Assembly: GCF_963662255.1 (NCBI RefSeq)
Contig: NC_085052.1
Span: forward strand, 7,257,307 to 7,321,306
Reading direction: 5' to 3'
DNA length: 64,000 bases
Source: Cinclus cinclus
Lineage: Eukaryota; Chordata; Aves; Passeriformes; Cinclidae
The notes under the pieces were generated by a model, which saw only the letters and a program-made list of their open reading frames with translations, made no database searches and was not told the DNA's origin. The number at the start of each line of letters is the position of its first letter. Position 1 is the first letter of the stretch. The position numbers and the translations under genes are program-made. Below, one piece after another: positions 15,604 through 29,600 of the stretch.

Positions 15604-15620
15604 TTTTTTTTTTTTTTTTT
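15604..15620. repeat. Poly-T run (17 T)
   Basis: Uninterrupted T17 followed by tattttagg. No adjacent LINE body is recognisable that would make it a retroposed tail. Confidence 0.95.
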
Positions 15621-15779
15621 TATTTTAGGAGGATACAGAGGACAGAGATGGAACACCATGTTTCCCTAGTCAAAAATTTGTGAGAAGGTTCTCTGAAGAC
15701 ACACATTAGCCAGTATTCCTTGAAGTGCTCATAGTTCCTCTCTCAGCTCAGCAGTGATATTCCAGAGCTGGTCACTCCT

Positions 15780-15950
15780 AGTGACAGGAAGCCCCTGAAG
15801 TTGGAGAGTGGCACTGACAGGCTGTACAATGACACCAGCTCACTCTGCTCAGCAGCAAAGGTCCCAGCTGACAGAGCCTGACCCCTGTCACTGCTGTGCT
15901 GCAGGAGCCTACAGGACAGCTGCAACACTCTGCTGCCATAAGAAAAGCCT
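15780..15950. other. GC-richer intronic patch, unidentified
   Basis: About 170 bases with many cagctg/ctgctg/cagg words and open reading on both strands, typical of GC-rich noncoding sequence. No CR1 blocks or splice sites could be recognised. Confidence 0.25.
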
Positions 15951-17369
15951 TTCAATGCAAATCAGATGTTTCCTGGAAAAAGACCACTTTTTGACCCTAA
16001 TTATGAATGGAAATCTCTGCTTCTTTCTCTGCTACATCTGCGTACTGTGGAAAATCCATGGAAATCACAGAACAGAAACCTTTAATTTATTGCCAAGTAT
16101 ATTTGGCATTAACATTTGATATTTAACATATTCATCCAATTATTTGTGTTCTAATCCTGCTAAAACTGATTCCTCAAAAGGGCTAGAATTTGCAGACTTT
16201 TCTTAACCAGAAGAAACCCCCTTACACTACACTTTCTGCCACCAGCATTCTTCTGCCTGTCTGGATTCATCAAAGAATGCAAGCTGGTAGCAGTATTCCA
16301 CATATGTTCACTTTGTATAATCCTCAAAAACAAAGGAGCTCAGAACTGCAAACAAAGTGAATTTAATTCCTGAATAGACCATTTGCAGTATTTCCTCTTT
16401 GTGGGTAGTAGGAGGGAACATTGTCTTTGCTTACAGAATTTTGATAATATTTGGTAAAATCTTCATCATAATCTTGTACTTTTTGCACGTTTAAAGTGTG
16501 GTTTTTATTATATATTTTTATATATATTTTATTATAACTATAGAAAACAGCAAAAGCAATATGCCCAGCACAAGATATATAGATTTACAGTGATATATTA
16601 ATCCTTGTTTTTTCCTGATCTGAAACAAAATTAACATAGCGTCTCTATCCTGTGTATGTCTCTAACAAGAGGTAGTGCATTCTGTTCTGTCTCAAAACAT
16701 ATGAAAAGTGCTATGAAAGCACAAGTGCTATAAATGAAAGGCAATTATTCATGTTTACGACAATACTAATTAAAAACTAAACAAATTGCAGAGTCATTCT
16801 GATGTAAGTAAGGTTACCAGAGTATCTGCTATATTAAAATAACAACAGCAGCCCAGGCACAGCCACATTAGCATATGGCAGGTGGAGAGGGGCAGAGGAA
16901 AGGTGAGACAGCACATGAGAGAATTGGCTGCAAGTGAACACAATTTGATTCATGGAAAAAACAACTGCGTGAATTTGCTTGACACAGAACTGAGCAAGAA
17001 ATGGTAGCTGCCTCTATGAAGATTCAACAAGGTATAAAATGATCTGTCACCCTCTGTGGGCAAACAGCTAAAGTGGGTATTTAGTCACAAGCACACAAAT
17101 TTCAGCAAGTTTTCACCTATTTCACTATACTTCACCTATCTTCACTTGAAAAAATGCCCCCTTGTAAAATGCCTGAAGAGCAAATCACAAGTTGGGGTGG
17201 TTTTATACCTTTTCTGTTTCCCACAGGATGGAGAAAGTATCAAGGCTACATCATTGAAAATAACAACCATTTTATCCCAACAGATGTCCAAGTGGCATTA
17301 TAATGCTTTGTTAACTTTGCAGCAAGGGCACCAAGCATTTGTGCCTTTCTAGCCACCTGAAAAGACAGG

Positions 17370-17424
17370 AAAAAAAAAAAAAAACCCAAACCAAAACAAA
17401 ACAAAAAACCAACAAACCACCACC
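17370..17424. repeat. A-rich low-complexity tract
   Basis: A 15-A run followed by ccc-aaa-cc-aaaac units and caacaaaccaccacc. Confidence 0.9.
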
Positions 17425-20400
17425 ATACCCCAAAAGCTTAAATCTGTGACCTATTTTTATATCAGGAAGAACTGTTGTAATTCCCACCTCTCTTCCTAAG
17501 GTATGTTTTATGAAACCCAGATGATGACATTTCATTCCACTTCAATGGAGGCATGCAGAGCACTGTAGCAGATTTCATCCTGCCTAACAATGAATAACAC
17601 AATCGTTTGCAATTATGTCAGTGTGTTGCTCTTACAGTGGTACCATCTAAAGTATGTATGGTATGGATGTGCAAGGTGCTGCGGACATCAGTCCAGATAA
17701 AAGGGCAGATCCAACTCTCCCTGAAATTACCAGGAGTTCATAAATTTAATGTAGTTAGTTTTGGATCAAATTACTATATATAAATCCTCAAATAAACTTG
17801 CTACAATGGTAGGCAACTGATAAAAAAACTGAATAAAGGGACATGAACGCTGCATGCAAAGCAAATTCACTGGGAACTGTGGCTAAATATCTTAGCTGCC
17901 TTTGATATATCCCATTTTAAGTGTAAACAACTCTTCAGTTATCAGTGATGTCAGTTTCTGAAGGTTTAAGAATTTCCTATCTGAAACAATTAATTTTAAA
18001 GGGATATTATCCAAAATATTATGTGATGCTGGTTAAGTCTGTTTCTCAGTAATGAAGGAAAAATACCAATTAATACTGAACATGAAATCCTAAGAGCTCA
18101 AAACATTTAAAGTTTCAAAATATCTGACAAATATGCATAATTTCATTCTAATGTTTTAAAACAGAACAAATGCCTGCCAAAAGCTATTTAGAACAGCACA
18201 AAATTTTGCTTCAGGTATTAAAATGCCTGCTGCACTAGTAACTTTCATTTGCACTTTTTTAAAAAATTCATGCTATTAAAAAACAAAAAATAGATTTCCA
18301 AAGTGCATTGAAGAAATGTTCTGAACCTCTAAATCACCAGATAAAAGTTCTCGAAGATACAAAAAATCCCCACTTAAAACAGGATCAGTGCTCATTTCTT
18401 TGTTGAGTCTACAATGAAATTTAACATATAAATCACACCAGTTGCATAAAATATGGAGAGTGTATATGGTTACAGATATAAAATGAAACTATTTACCTAT
18501 GAAGGCTATTCACTTATTTTTAGTTCTACTGTTGAATAAAATTATTCTGCAGTGGCAGAATTTGCCACAAAGCTTACTCCCCTGACATAAAGTTGGTTTT
18601 CACTCTTGCACTCCCAAAATTCATTTTAAAAGGATAAGAAAACACACAAAAGATGAAAAAAAAATATTAATAGAGTTAAAGTAGCAAATGGCAAGTTTAA
18701 AATCTAATTTGGAAGGGGAGCTCACTCTCTCCCAAGCTACTGAACATTTATTGGATACAATATTCAGTGAAATGGAATCAAACTCGATATTAAATTCAGG
18801 ATGCAGCCTAGGTTGGGATATTAATAATCTCTTTCAAGAAAAGCAAATGAACCTATGGAACAGGGAAAGTTTTAAGGGTGAGCGTATAAAAGAGTGAACA
18901 GTGCAGTTCATTTACCATGTCGACTAACAGAGCCAAGGAATCTCCCCAAGGACCAGATTTCAGGAGCTTCTCCCACGGAGACACAGGCTGAAGGTCACGA
19001 GTGTTTCCCGGTATTTTTTTCAGTCCTACAGTCCACTCTTGCTGTGGTGTCTTTCTCAGGGTGAAGGGTTGTGAGTGGGGGATTGTTTGGAGTTTTTTTA
19101 GCTCATGGCACAGCCATAAATTCATATATAGAGATACAAGGGTAAGCAGTTACGGTGAGAAATTTGCAATACTTACTGTTCTCAGTTTATGCTCACTTTC
19201 TGTATTACAGGGGAATCCCTGTGGGAATTTTAGGTATCTAAATTGAATTTCAGACCTCAGTGCAAAGGCCTGCTACTCCAGAAGGCAATGCAAGCCTCCT
19301 GCCAGCCCCAGCTGCCCCTTTCTTTTGCAGACACTTTCTGTGCGTAGGACAGACACTGAGACACGGTAGTGGCAGATACATTTATACATTCAAATGGCAT
19401 AAGCTGCAGAAGCAAATAATAGTGGGATGAGTATGTAGGAAACAAAATAAAAATTCACCCCTAATGTCAAACAAAATGATGGGACCAGAGTTTCCTGCAT
19501 TTTCCCATTCACCTGTACTCCTCCAGATAATGCATTGACTCGAAAAAAGTCTTGCTGGCTGTTACTGAAATTCATTTTAATCAGCTGCAACTTGATGTTT
19601 TCTTATTTAAGCCATGTATTACCGTTTTCTTCTTCAATTTCTGCTTTGCTTCACATTCCACTGTAAGTGTACCTCTAATGAGGAGACAACTTTTAAAATT
19701 AAAAGCATTAATAAAATGCAGCTTGTATATATTTTTAATTTTTTTTTTTAAAAAAAAGTCAGATGTGGATAAGCATCTGGGGATCTGAATAGTTATTTCT
19801 CTTATTCCAAAAGCTTCCAGCAAAAGAGCTGTTTCTGGAGAATTAAAGGTATAATCCTCTACCAATGCACTGACAGATACTTTACAGCTGGTGCCTTTTT
19901 TGATAGTATATGCTTTTAAGCCATTCACACCAGTAATAAAATAACAGTTTCACACCCACATGGTGTAAATCTCTTTCTACTAGAACTTTTTCGAACTTCC
20001 TTTGATTCTCTCCCTGTGAGTGGATAATAAACCATGACTTGCCCTACTCTGTAGCATAAATGAAACATGGAAATATCATTCCTTGTGGTCATATTCAACC
20101 CTTATTTTGATCCCTGTCAATAAGGATAGCCCTAAGTACTCAAGTCCAAATTTAAGGAGGTCAAGACTCCTCAGTTTCCCACTGCCCTTCCTGCACTGGT
20201 CCTGGGTAATAAGGCAAGTGCTCTCCTGGCAGAAGCCAGCAATATTGTGCTGCTGCAGTCTCTCTTCATTACACCAAGTTGCACCATCCCTTTTGTCCTT
20301 TTAAACCTTTTGTATGGTGATTTTGACAGTCAAGAAGCAGTTTAATCTTTCATTATTATTGTGTACCAGCAATGCACTCAGGCAAAGGCAGTGCTTTCTC

Positions 20401-23400
20401 TAAAGAGTCATCAATCTGGAGAAATCATTTTGACAATTGAGTTCAAGCATAACAGCCAAAAGGCAGAGGCCTTTTAGAAGTGCCAATTTTAACAAAAACA
20501 CAACACAGCTGAGATGTGTTTCATAAGAGCATATTCAAGTACTAGAAAAATAGAAAAGATAACTAATGATGAGTAACAGAAAGGAGAAACAGATGTAGCT
20601 AATGGGAGAGGGAATGAGAACAAGGGAAAAATCAAAGATAGCAGCTATACAATCAAAATCAGGAGGACAAAGAAAGAAAGATATAAGATCAATTAAATAT
20701 GCTTATTAGAACCTCTTCCCATATTTCTGGCAGAGATTAATAGTATAAGAAAAGGAATACAGCTGTACAGGTTTGTCATTTACTTGGAGAGGCTCGCCAT
20801 GAAAAAGCTTTGTCATAGCTAATCTTTTCTTCTGGAAGCTTTCTGAGTAAGTGGCAGCTAGAGAGTACATTTGAATACTCGTGTAACAAAATAGTAAGGA
20901 GAACTGAATTACAGCCAAACAGGAAAGTAGTGTTCTTACAGCATGATGACACAAACAAAGCAGTGTTTCTAGAGAAATATTTCTTCTGGAAGAATGACAT
21001 TTCATACCAATATCATGGAAAGACACGTGCCGTTCCTAAACTTAGGGTTTTAGCACTATGTTCTTTATATTGAAAGATAAAAACCAAATAGAGCCCCACT
21101 CCATTAAAGATGAGTTTCCATTTTGAATAGAATTATGATTGCAAACTCCCTAAGACATCAGGAAGATGTATTTTTTCCTTATCTAGCCAGTGGGTCCCAG
21201 TGTATAAAGCTATACAATCTCTGCAGAGCCTGGCACTAAGTATGCTGGCCTCACACACACAGAACAATAACCTGCTGCAAGACACCACTGGACTGGAATT
21301 TGCACGAGTTGCTCCCTTGTTATCACACACAGCAGCCATTCAACATCAAAGGCACCTTCACTCAGGATTCAACAAACATTTATCTTGAAGAAGAAACTGT
21401 AAAGTACATTAATGAGAGGTATTAAATACGCCCAACAGCTAAAACGGAAATGAAACTCTCCAGAACTTCAGAACTTTGTTCATTATTATCAAAAGCACCA
21501 CTTGACAAACTTTAATGTGAGCATGGGGGGGTGGAGGAGGTGTCACTATGTAATTTTGTTGAACTAAAACATTACTCTAATTTAATCAGACAAAAAAGCC
21601 CTACTTTTAATTTGATTCACTATCTTTCATAAACAATTTTACTTTCCTACCTTTTCTCTTTGTTCACTTAATTGCTAGATTGTTTTAAGAATGTATGAAG
21701 ATCAAAGGCTGATTTTATGGCACTTTGAGGTGTGAAAATCAAAGACAATCGTAAACAAAAGGTGATTAAAAAATAGATTTTTGCCCTCCAAAAATAAAAT
21801 TTTTATTTTTAGATTGTGGGGGTTTTTTTCCATGCTTAAATACTTGTGAATGGTGTGTACTACAAACTGTGTTGGATTCTTCAAAGCAAGCACACCCACC
21901 TGATGCAAAGCATAGAATAGGCAGGTACAGAACAGCTGCCATATGAAGTCACAGTGTACACTGAACTGTACTGTGGCTCTTGTGTACCTTAACATTTTTC
22001 AAATGCTGGAAGTCTTATTTATAATTTACTGATGGGGCATAACACTGTCTAGATCAGAGCAGCTCAAATAATTGTAAAGGGCAAAGTTTTAACCCCACTA
22101 AATCAATGGCAAGTCCAGCAACAGCTGCCAAAGGATTCCCCTTCTTGCAATTTTATCTATTTAAAATTTTAGCCTGCCTCCTAGAACATGCAGAAAAAGC
22201 ATTACCTGCAGGCAGTTATGCCTGCATATTCCTCATTTCCTTGTTACCCATTTGGGACATGGTATTACAGTGACCTAGAGAAAGGTACATGCTTTCTGTT
22301 TGTGTTACAGGCTCATCCCACAAGGCAGCAACTAATGCTTTGTTCACTGACTATTTACCTATATTGTGAAAACATTTATTGCATCTAAATTTTTTTCACA
22401 GTAATGTGAAGGCACTGAGGAGTAGGTAAAACTAGCTCTTAACATCAGCTCTAGGGAAAATACTGCCCTGAGTGAATCAGGCAAAAGTTTTTATACAGAA
22501 ACAAATGTGTAAACAAGTCAATGTTTTTCAAGTGAAATGGAAAAAAAACAAAAAACAACCCTAAATGGTTTCCTAGAAACACCAATAACATGTCTTTGAC
22601 AGACTCCAGTGTCAAGTACTTACTTCAACTGGTGCAGAGCAGTCCAGTGAATGCTGCTTTTGAAATTCAGTGCTTCTAAAACTGATAATAGAGGGCCAAG
22701 TCCCACTGGGGGACTAAGCTTACAAGAAGCTGAATCTCTGATCAGAGAAACATTTTGTAAACACTTGCACCACTTTCCCACCTGGAGGACACTGAGCAAG
22801 CAGTATGAAAGTGCTGTGTGACAGCTGCTTGCCTGAGGCCTCCCTCCATTATGGGGAGAAAAACAAAGCCAGGATTTCTAGACATATATATCCTGCAGCT
22901 CATGTTGGTAAGAATCAAATAGGAAAAGAAAGGAATTTAAAAATCCCCCACAAACAGACAATATTTCCTTTCTCTTGGAGTAAGGAGACCCATAAATATG
23001 AATCTGTGTACTGAGGTGCTGTAGGATTGAGCAGTAAATGGGCACTTACAGAGTGTAAGAATTGGGATGCAATGAAAAGTGAATACAGTGCTCAACTTGC
23101 TAGCAGAAATAGCATCTGCAAAATATATGGATTACAGGAAGATCTCTCAAAGAAAGCAAGAAAACTTTTCAAAATAATGTCAGTCTGACCTGAGCAGGAT
23201 GCTAGCAAAATAGAGGGATATAAACTCTCCTTTGTAAGTCTTAGCTATGAATGCGAATTTTATGTGGGTTGACAGGGAATTTTTGACTGTATCAACTACT
23301 AGAAAAACCTATTTACTGCTGAGATGATAGACTGTATTTCTTCATACCCTATTTTGCTTGCAATCCAGCTAAATCACCTTATTTCTTTATGTTAGAAATA

Positions 23401-24263
23401 TATATTTACTTGCTTCTTCCATCAAAAAAAAAAAAACTAATCTAAATGAAGCTGCTTACCTTCCACTAAAAGTGAGATTTTTTTCAGCCTGAAGAGAAAT
23501 ACCATTGTCAAAAAAAAAGTTTGGCAATAGCTTCTATACCATAGTATTATTTCCAGTAAATAGCAGCCCTGTAAGCTGATATATGAAAAAAATGGAAAAA
23601 AAGCCAATTGTAGGTGTTCTATTCATTTGCCATTTGCATGCATTCCAACTGTGAAAAAATTTAAAGCAATTAAATAATGTTAGGAGGTAGCTTTTGCATC
23701 ACACTGTGCTTGATTGAAATATTTTACCCTAAACCATTTTTTAGAGACAAACAATATAGAAAAACCAACAGCACATTCAAATACTGGTGATATCCCAAGC
23801 CTCGTATTTCAGGAACACAAATATCCTAAATTAACAGAATATTAATTTCAATTAGAATTTGCATTTGGGAGATTTTTTTTCTCAAATGGTATGATTTTAT
23901 GCAGTTTTCTAGCAATGATTCAAGAGAAAAGGAAAGCCAAAGGCTATATTCCAATACAACCTTTGTTATAACCTATATGTCACTATGTAAGGGAAGAAAG
24001 CATGTTTAAATTATGTTAGATTCATGTCAGAAAACAACACGCCATTCTGAAACTAATGAAAAAATAATGTATTTGTAGGATAGCTATCATCTGTCATATC
24101 ATTCAGGAAAGCAAGAAGAATGACTCAAACATGCAGCAACTACCTTTTATAAGAATTCTGTATATGTGTTAAACAGTGCTGATGCAAAAATGTGTATTTT
24201 AAAATACTGGTGAGATTGGTTCAGTTAAAGGAAAATCAGAATAACTGAAAAGCTATGCATGAC

Positions 24264-24300
24264 AAAAAAAAAACAAACAAAAAACCAAAACAAACAAAAA
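24264..24300. repeat. A-rich CAAA tract
   Basis: Ten A bases followed by caaac, aaaacc and caaac units. Confidence 0.88.
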
Positions 24301-24894
24301 TCCAAGCAAAACTACACAAAACTTGCTCAATTTCTCATCTATGTGTTGTTTTCAATTTTAAACTCCAGCTGTCTTGCCTTGCCTGCTACTTGTACAGGAA
24401 AACCATCAGAACAGCACAATGAAAGCAATGTCAGGTGCAGAACAAATAATCCAGCCCAAATCATGAAATGAAAAGTCAAAAATGAAAAAAATAATCAATC
24501 CACAGGGTGACTCAGTCACTTGGATGGACATCATGGATATGAACTTAAAATGGCATCAAAGGTAAGGGGCTATTTTTGACCCTAATTTTCCAGCAGCTGA
24601 AATTTTGTAAAGTTTAACCATGGTACATGACATCAATGACTTCAAAGGCTGCATTTATGCATATGAGATTTGTAAAGAAGAAAGCTGCTCCTTAAAAGCC
24701 TTTTTAATGCATAAAAACTGACAGAATATCTGGATAATTACTTGCCTTTATCGCCATTAGGGACATAGTCTTGCAATGAAAGTATAAATATCAAATTAAT
24801 GTAGATTTTAAAATAATCTTTAATGAGGAAGTGCAGGTGCTATTAGAGCAGATTTTTGATGCTGCAATATCATATCATGTAGCCTTAGTCTAAG

Positions 24895-25056
24895 AGAAAT
24901 TCTGGATGCCCCATCCCTGGAAGTGCTCAAGGCAAAGTGAACAGGGCTTGGGGCAGCCTGTTCTAGTGGAAGTTGTTCCCTGCCCATGGCAGCAGGAGTT
25001 GAACTAGGTGATTTTTAGAGATCCCTCCCAAATCAACCCATCCTGTGATTCCATAG
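24895..25056 (+). mobile_element. CR1 LINE 3'-end fragment
   Basis: Clear avian CR1 3' terminus on the plus strand. It reads gatgccccatccctggaag, then a segment matching 'caaggc...gggcttggggcagcctgttctagtgg', then gttgaactaggtgattttt, and ends cctgtgattccatag. The order and spacing match the CR1 3' UTR consensus as I know it. It is 5'-truncated, antisense to the host gene, and only modestly diverged, so it is one of the younger copies here. Confidence 0.93.
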
Positions 25057-25479
25057 CAAATAAAATGCTTCTGGAATGTACAAAATACTGTGACTTCAAG
25101 TGGGTTTTTTAAAACATAGGATCATAATGTTAAAAGATACCTACAGAGACAGCCAGGGGACTCCCCACCACCCTACTAAGACATATCCAGGTCTTCTGAT
25201 TTCTGTCCTGTATTTGCCCACCTCACTCCTCAAGGCTTAAACTGACAAAGTGCCTGCAATGTCAGAGATTATCTACTGAAGAACTACACTACTAATATCA
25301 TTATAATTTATTAATTTTCATTGTATCACCTGAATGTTCTTTGCTACAACATAGGCACTTTGCTTCTCATCCTTTCCACAACACATTCAGATAAATGCAT
25401 TGTTCCATCCCCCATCTTCAAGGCTGTTATCACATCTCTCCAGGATCTTTTATGCTATGCAATTATAAACAGACACACT

Positions 25480-26110
25480 TTCCCACTTCTTTCCTCTGAA
25501 CATTTCCAAAAGCTCCACAGATTTTTTGAAATGTTGTGTCTAAACTGTCCATGATGTCCAGTTAAGGCCATACTCAGTAAAGGTCAAGAATTAGATGTCT
25601 TAGAGTTAAGCCAGAAACATATTCCTTTTTTTGTAACTAGATTGCTGTTGACTTATATTCAGCTTGAGAACCTTTCTAAGCCATTGATCATTGAGCAATT
25701 GATCATTGATCACAGTCAGCATTTTCTGCATGCCACTTCTGTGATGATTATTTCTACCAGGAAAAACTTGCTTTCACCAGTATGGATATTGCCTCCAATT
25801 TCTAAAGGTTGTTTTGAAGCCTCATCCTGCTTGCAACATACTCTGGACCCAGTTCCTCATATGCAAATTTAATAGATGTAATCTCCAATTGCATGACTTG
25901 GGTCATTAAAAAACACTGATGAGTTCTGGAGCTAAGACAGAGCTTTGAAGGGGCTAATGCAGATAACAGTCCACACATAGATAATCCTCACTTCCCTGAT
26001 AATGAACTTCTGATTAGGGGTTTTGACCAGTTTTGCATCTACTCCACAGCTACCTAATCATGACAATGCTTCCTTGCCTTTGCTGTTAAAGAATCCTGGG
26101 ATAGTGTTTT
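25480..26110 (-). mobile_element. Ancient CR1 LINE ORF2 (reverse transcriptase) remnant
   Basis: A heavily decayed CR1 ORF2 stretch on the minus strand, so in the same sense as the host gene. Translated short segments follow the family in order. PLQSSVLAPELISVFFND (about 25904-25958) corresponds to the conserved 'PQGSVLGP...FINDL' block. A degraded 'KFADD..LGG' catalytic block lies near 25855-25870, where the two aspartates are lost. On the plus strand, gttgacttatattcagcttg and tttttgaaatgttgtg correspond to the antisense of later ORF2 segments. Many indels and stops make it non-functional. It may extend left to about 25115, where ccaccctactaagacatatcc resembles a CR1 3' region, but that part is weak. 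The match is to my memory of sauropsid CR1 consensus; subfamily not assignable. Confidence 0.8.
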
Positions 26111-26512
26111 TATAGTCTTTATAATGGCCAATTGTACAAGCACCAGATGTTTTCTCCTCCATTCAAAAGGACTTGTATCCTACCATGGGAAAAAAAACCA
26201 AAAAGCATACTCTTTTTGAATGATTTGGTTAATGAAGGAAATATCTAGGCTTTGAATTTTATTTTTTTTCCCCCATAGATGTTTACAAACAGCTTAGTTT
26301 TTGTTGAGGGATGTTTCTGGGAACTGACTGACTAATTCTCTGGATCCTCTTTTCCTCCCTTTCCCCTGAGATGATTTATGTTCATCTTTTTCTGTAAACT
26401 GACAGCACACTAGATGCTCTAATCAGAGGTGAACATTTGTGCATGGGTGATTTAGTCATTAACAACATTAACAATGTGGACTTGCTTTCTATGTGAATGT
26501 GGAAAGAGAAAA

Positions 26513-26622
26513 GTTTATTATATTATACTGAAATATTAATATATATAATTTAAATATACATATTATATTATATTATAATATATTATATTATATTATATTA
26601 TATTATATTAATTATATTATTA
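26513..26622. repeat. TATTA/TA-rich microsatellite
   Basis: About 110 bases of A and T only apart from rare interruptions. The core is a run of roughly ten tattatattat-type 5-mer units at about 26560-26612, preceded by less regular TA/ATT sequence. Likely length-polymorphic. Confidence 0.95.
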
Positions 26623-29600
26623 CTGGACACTGGTAGGATATTAAGTCAAAACATGGTGTACCTGATACTTGGGTGGGATACACGTGGGTCACACATGCAT
26701 GAATACAGTAGTTTTGTGACATGCGTGCTCCCACTATTCTGGAAATATTATTCATTACCTTTGTGAAGCCAAAAAAATTCTTATGGTAGGCAAAAAGCAG
26801 TATGGAATCAGTATTGTGCATCATTAACATATTCAGAAAGCATAAAACCCTAAGAAATGGGTGATTGATTTTAATTAAGATGAAAATTAAATACATACAA
26901 GATATTTTATACTTTCATGATGTATTTTAGCAAATATTGAAATATGGATGAAATATAACACATTAAAGTAACAGACTGTATTTCAAATGTTTGTACCTCT
27001 TCAGAAAAAAATAGGAGAAAGATTTAGTATCCATTTCACTCCTTTTTGCTGCTTAAATGAAGAGAAATCTAAATGAATTGCCCAGGGACAAAGGGTTACT
27101 GCAGAATAAAGAAAAACAGTAATCAAAGTAGACCCCCCAATTAATTCCAACAGAATCTTTAATGAAAAGTGTATCACCACAACCTGTACAATTGTTTGTG
27201 TGCTACAGGTGGGGAACTGATGGCCCAGGCAGTGAAGCAATTTGCAAAAAGGCACCTACAACACCAGAAAGGAAAGGACTGACTTCCAAAGCCAGACTTT
27301 TCCCAACTGGGATATTGTATTTCCCTGCCTCTCAGTACTTCTGACCATGGCTGCACAAATATAAAAGGCTAAGAAGCTACAGCTATTTAAGGCTATGATA
27401 AGTCTAATTAACTGGGAATTTCAAAATGTACATGCAGAAAATGAAGCAGAAAAAAAACCTAACAAGCCCAAGCTACAGGATTCATTGTGGTTTCAGTTTT
27501 GCTAATTGCATGTGGGTCAATTGATTGCCAAAGCAGTCTGGGCTAATTTACTGATGTCACAATTTAACTGCCACGGCGAACTCAATCCAATGAATCCCAA
27601 ACAAAACATCAAATTATATTCTGTCTTCCAAGATTTACTTGTGTAAAAATTGAAAGGCATGGATAAAAATAATCATCTGTTCAAATATTCATATTCCCTA
27701 TAGTACTTTTGCTACTATACAACTGTATTAAAATAACATTACATTAATTTTAATTAAGTTTTGCATTTCAAAGAATTTTTTCCACACATAGTATGTTTTT
27801 ATGCAACTTCTGTCAATACTTGAAGATAAAAGGAAAGCCAAAGGTTATATGTTAATTATTAATTATCTGTTGAAAATAATGTAACAAGCTTGGTTTATAT
27901 CAGGTCACACTAGCTCTCAACTATTATTTGTGAATAGCTGGAGCAATAAAAACATAGCTCCAGGAATTATAAACATTACATTATTAGATGCTTAAAAAAG
28001 GGTAAGTACTCTACCTTTTTGTAGAGTAGGCAATATACCCATTTAAAAAAAAAATAAAAGTTTTATTTGATTGTGTGGTTTTTGGTTTTGTTTTTTTGAG
28101 GGGGAAGAAAGGTTTGCTAGGTTTTTTTTTTTCCCAACCTAACTTTTCACAGGTGTTGGCAGATTCCTCCAGAAATAAATATACTATGCAAATTCTGTCT
28201 CCATGATCCTGCTATTATTTCCTTCTGTCCAGGGAAGGGGAAGAAGCCTTGAAGGTGCCCAGATGAGCTGCACATCCAGTGTTTGCTCAAGAGGGATGAC
28301 CCCAAAGAATGTCAGTGTGTACAAATATCTACAGAGAGTAAAGAGGTCCCCCACGGAATTTGCTGATAGCAACAACACTGACACTCACAGCAGTGAACAC
28401 ATTCTGCTGACAGACTAAACCAATTAATAGTGCAGGCACTGAAAAAAAAAGTTGGTGAAGTTATTTAATTTCCAGCTTCATTGATCTTTGCATCTGCTTT
28501 GCATTGATTAGTAAAGCACTAACTTAGCAGGGGGTCATCCACATAGGAGAAACTTCAGTGCCTTCAAAATTTTTTAAACAACTATTCTGTATATCATCAA
28601 CACTAACTTTAAGAGATAAAAAGGTTGATGTGCTTATTTTAGAAGGTGGCTACTATCCATCGTGGGCAAAGTGAAATGCAAACAAACACTTTGGAAGAGA
28701 TCCCGGAATGATACAAATCCAACCTTACTGCTACTCAATTGCACACATACATAAATGCACCTAAAAATCAGCTCTGAAAGCAAAACTCACATATTTGCAA
28801 GGAAATGGGTGTTCGTGGAAGCAGTAGCAAATATTCCATAAACTACAATCTATAAATATTATTGTTTGCATGATTTTTTTGTAATTTTTAGAATATATGA
28901 TTTGCATTCAACTGTAAATAAAAAAACTTTAGGCAGAAGGGAAGAGCAGAGTAATACAGAGGAACTAGGTTTTCCACACTTGGACTTTGAGTTATTTTCC
29001 TGCTCTTTGGAAGAAGGACAGTTCAGACTTGGTTACTTTTATGCTTTTCCCTTTGCAGGTGAGTCACTAATGCCAAAGTTGTGCATTGTGCACCCAGTGC
29101 AACTAAAATTTCTGGAAACTCTGAGAAAACCTATAGAGTATCTACAGATTTGTATTGGCATTTTTCTCTTGAAGACCTCTCACTGTAAATTGTCAAACAT
29201 TTTCATTTTCTCTTCATATCAGAGCTCTTGCAACACTTCTGTTGTTTGCAGCTAAATTCACTCTTTTCTTACAGAGCTTTGAGAAACAGAAGGTTCGTTT
29301 GTGTTTTAATGGGGGACAAAATAATGCTATGCTGCAAAGACACAGGAAATACAAACATAAAGAAGAGTCTCACCACTTTGGGCCAATATTCAACACCTGC
29401 TCTTTTGTTTTTGTTAGGAGACAGAAATGAATCATCTATTTTGGTGCAATCCTCCTTATTTACAAAGAACACAACCAGCATCCTCATTCCTTTAGCACTG
29501 TGGAAACCAAATTACTTTTCTTGTCATAAATTCTAAAGAAATTATCTGGCTTCTTCCCAGGGTCCCACTAAGGACTGCCTTTCTCATTTTCTGCTGCTTT

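Noticed and set aside
22200..22225. Sense-strand acceptor-donor abutment CTGCAG|GTAATG
   Set aside because: Upstream pyrimidine tract is poor and the donor is weak.
25115..25260. Possible CR1 3' end on the minus strand belonging to the ancient copy at 25480-26110
   Set aside because: Only a short stretch (ccaccctactaagacatatcc) looks similar; too weak to annotate separately.
28080..28160. T-rich stretch followed by cccaacctaac, suggesting a CR1 end
   Set aside because: The matching words are isolated, with no CR1 segment before and no octamer tail after them.
29041..29064. Strong recursive-splice-like motif ttttccctttgcag|gtgagt on the plus strand
   Set aside because: It fits the motif well, but lies on the strand opposite to the only gene recognised, so it cannot act in ATRNL1 splicing. 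One such match in 64 kb is plausible by chance.
28866..29255. 129-codon plus-strand frame
   Set aside because: No family resemblance, antisense to the gene, AT-rich composition. Consistent with a chance frame.
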